The notes under the pieces: model-generated | Databases searched by the model: none | What the model saw: the letters and a program-made list of their open reading frames with translations, nothing else | Told to the model about the DNA's origin: nothing | Assembly: GCA_964036045.1 (NCBI GenBank) | Contig: OZ038380.1 | Location: 120,375,199 to 120,439,198, forward strand | Reading direction: 5' to 3' | DNA length: 64,000 nt | Source: Eutreptiella sp. 'Long Island Sound 2002' | Taxonomy: Eukaryota; Euglenozoa; Euglenophyceae; Eutreptiales; Eutreptiaceae | In this document: positions 61,970 to 64,000 of the stretch, in pieces | Numbering within the stretch: position 1 is the stretch's first letter | How the letters are laid out: the number at the start of each line of letters is the position of its first letter | Made by a program: the position numbers and the translations under genes

Positions 61970-64000
61970 AGAGCCGGGGGCGGTTGTGCTGTGTGGGGGG
62001 GGAGCGGAAGCACCGCCGTTTGCGGGACCGGGCCTCGTCGCGGGCCATGTCAGGAGGCGTTGGCGGGGCCTTGGGGTCCCGGCGTGGTGCGGCCTGGTAC
62101 TGGGGGGGGGGGGTCCTCCACCCTCAATGGATCTGCCGCGTAGGGGTGCGGCGGCGGTGGCGGCTGGTTGTACGGGTCGGGTGGCTGTCCCGGATGGGAG
62201 CGGGCCTGGGGGGCTCCTTCGGCGTGCACGTAGTGGCCGGGCAAATACCGTTCTTGGTATGGATGGGGCGGCCCCTGGTGGTAGGCGGGGTAGTGGCTTC
62301 GAGCGCCCGATGGGTGGTGCTGCACTCTTATGCGCTGGACCTGCTCGTGCAAGGGGGGTTGTGGCCCGGTGGGGTAGGGCGGTGGGCAGTGGTAGTGGTG
62401 CTGGTGGTGGTTGTGGTGGTGGTGGTGCTGGGGGTATGCCCCGAGAGTCCCTTGGCGCTCCGGTAGGGCTTGGGGGTCAGGCATCGTTTGCAGCCCCTGG
62501 GGCTGTACGGCTTGGTGGGTAGTGGGGGCAGGTTTGGGGCGGGGCTTAACGGCGACCGCAGTCGAGGAATCCCACGTCCACGGGTAGGTCTGACCGGCCG
62601 CGGTGGTGGTTTGTTGGGGATGGATGACGGGGCGCTTGGAGATGGGGATGTTGACGAGGGTTTCGACAGGGTCGTGTTGGGTGGCCGCCTCTGTGGTGGC
62701 GGCTCTGGCTGGGGGCAGGGGGGCTCGGGATGTGGTGGGGGGGGGGTCCTGGCTTAGGTTTGGGTTAGCGTTTCGGTCACGGCGGGGTTGCTTCTGCTGC
62801 AGTCGTACTTTATGTGGCTTCTGGGGCTGTGTGGGGTGGTGTTGGTAATGTTGTTGGTGGTGGTGGTGGTGCTGCTGCTGCTGCGGGCGGTGTTGTTGTT
62901 TTGGTTTTGGCTTTGGCTTGGGGTCAGGTTTCGGATTGGGGTCTGGTTCGAGGATGAGCAGGACCTCGTCCCGGAGGTGTGAGGGCACCGGTGCTGGGTG
63001 GGGGGGGTTCGCGGCGTGCTGCCGGGGTGCCTGGGTGGCCTGTGTTGGTGTGCGGCTGCAGCTTTGGCTTTGGCCGTGGCTTTGTAGATGAGGTCGGCGG
63101 GGAGGGGGGTTCAGAGGAGGAGGTGGAGGATGTCGATGAGAATGAGGACGAGGAGGAAGTGATGGTTTTGGGGGATGTGGGTTGCGTTGCCCTGCAGGCG
63201 GGTGCGGCTTTGTGGGCCGCGGCGGCCTCCGCAGCGGCCACGGCGGGGAGGATGGAGGGCATGTCCTCGGGCCGCGGGCCGGGGGTGGCTGGCTGGGGGG
63301 ACCTGCCCGTGACGTGGCAGCCCGGCGGGCCGATCCGGTCGGCAGCGGCGGGCGAGGGAGGCGCGGGGCTGCGGTCTCCGCCTTTCGGGCTCGGCTGGGC
63401 TGGGATTCTGCGATGCGTGACGGTGTGTGGGTTGGTGTCCGCGGGGGGGGAACAGTTCGCGTGGGCTGCATTCGGGGGGCAGGGGGGTTGGGCCTGGGGC
63501 TTCGGGGGTGTGTGCGGGTTGTGTGTGTGGGTCACCGGACGGGTTGAGTGTGCCGCCGGGCGTGGGGCTTCCAGTGGCCTGTGTGGTTCGGTTGCTGGGT
63601 GTGGGGGGCGGTGAGGGGTGGTGAGCGGGAGGATCTGTGGCGGGCGTGTGTGGTTGTTCGGCCGGGTGTAGGAGGCCCGTGTTGCGGGGCCCGGGGCTGC
63701 GCGCGATGGTGGGCGTGTGTGGGCCACCAGGTTGGCGGTGGGGAGGGAGGGGCAGGGGCGGGGGGTGTGTGGGGGGGGTGTGGGGCTGGGGTCGCGGATT
63801 TTTGTCGGTGTATGTGTCTGCTTGCAGCGGCGCGCCTGTGTGGTCACTTGTTGGCCGGGCGGTCTGGAGGAGAAGCTTGCCGTCTTCTGCTGCCGCGGCA
63901 AGGATTTCGCAGATGAGTGTGCATATTTGGTGCACCTCTTTGTAAGTGGTGGGCAGAGGGTGTTGTAGTGCTGGGCTAAGGTCCATGCGGCGGAGAACCC
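61970..64000 (-). repeat. Proline-rich unit C, right part
   Basis: From the window edge the minus strand gives LQHPLPTTYKEVHQICTL, CEILAAAAEDGKLLLQ, then long Pro/His/Gln-rich sequence (PNPKPDPKPKPKPKQQH near 62.92 kb; YHQGPPHPYQERYLPG near 62.25 kb) to the chromovirus insertion. It spans both halves of the unit split by the 10-kb TIR element, and at about 62,718 it is uninterrupted. Several frames are open at once, so the exact protein is uncertain. It continues beyond the window. Confidence 0.55.

Overview
The window looks like repeat-rich nuclear DNA of a plant or green-lineage alga. I see no prokaryotic gene layout and no convincing single-copy host gene. It contains chromodomain Ty3/gypsy retrotransposons, GT-AG introns, a Penelope-like element with its GIY-YIG domain upstream of the reverse transcriptase (an arrangement reported from green lineages and protists), tetranucleotide tails and GC-rich satellites. 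A charophyte such as Chara would fit, but that is inference. Almost every recognisable coding segment belongs to a mobile element, and most are broken.

Layout. 1-8,355: degenerate chromovirus copy 1 on the minus strand, split at 1,479-3,162 by two nested inverted-repeat elements. 8,360-12,890: strongly strand-skewed GC-rich DNA with one plausible reading frame near 8.9-9.5 kb. 12,924-14,700 and 16,031-22,500: a truncated and a longer copy of an unknown intron-containing element ('D'), in which a palindromic hairpin motif recurs nine times, three of them inside phase-checked introns. A 254-bp SINE-like insert with an 8-bp target duplication lies in the longer copy. 22,700-24,950: minus-strand Penelope-like element. 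25,938-29,127: a third, unrelated Ty3/gypsy fragment on the plus strand. 29,126-33,703 and 44,059-50,515: GC-rich repeats, including tandem proline-rich units of about 2.7 kb.

The proline-rich DNA is split twice. At 33,704-44,058 lies a 10,355-bp element with 41-bp terminal inverted repeats (37/41 identical). It carries a 190-bp satellite array, a multi-exon gene (36,101-42,682) in which a 29-codon exon and its intron have been tandemly amplified, and a polyglutamine C-terminus. At 50,516-61,964 lies chromovirus copy 2, which is structurally complete: two LTRs of about 790 bp, PBS, PPT, gag, protease, RT, RNase H, integrase, chromodomain and a 5-bp target duplication GCGTG. From 61,970 the proline-rich unit resumes to the window end. 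That copy preserves the empty site of the 10-kb element.

Both chromovirus copies carry, between protease and RT, a segment with an NPPF-type motif resembling N6-adenine methyltransferases. Together with the intron hairpins, the amplified exon array and the large TIR element, this is the most unusual biology in the window. All homology statements come from reading motifs by eye; no search was run.
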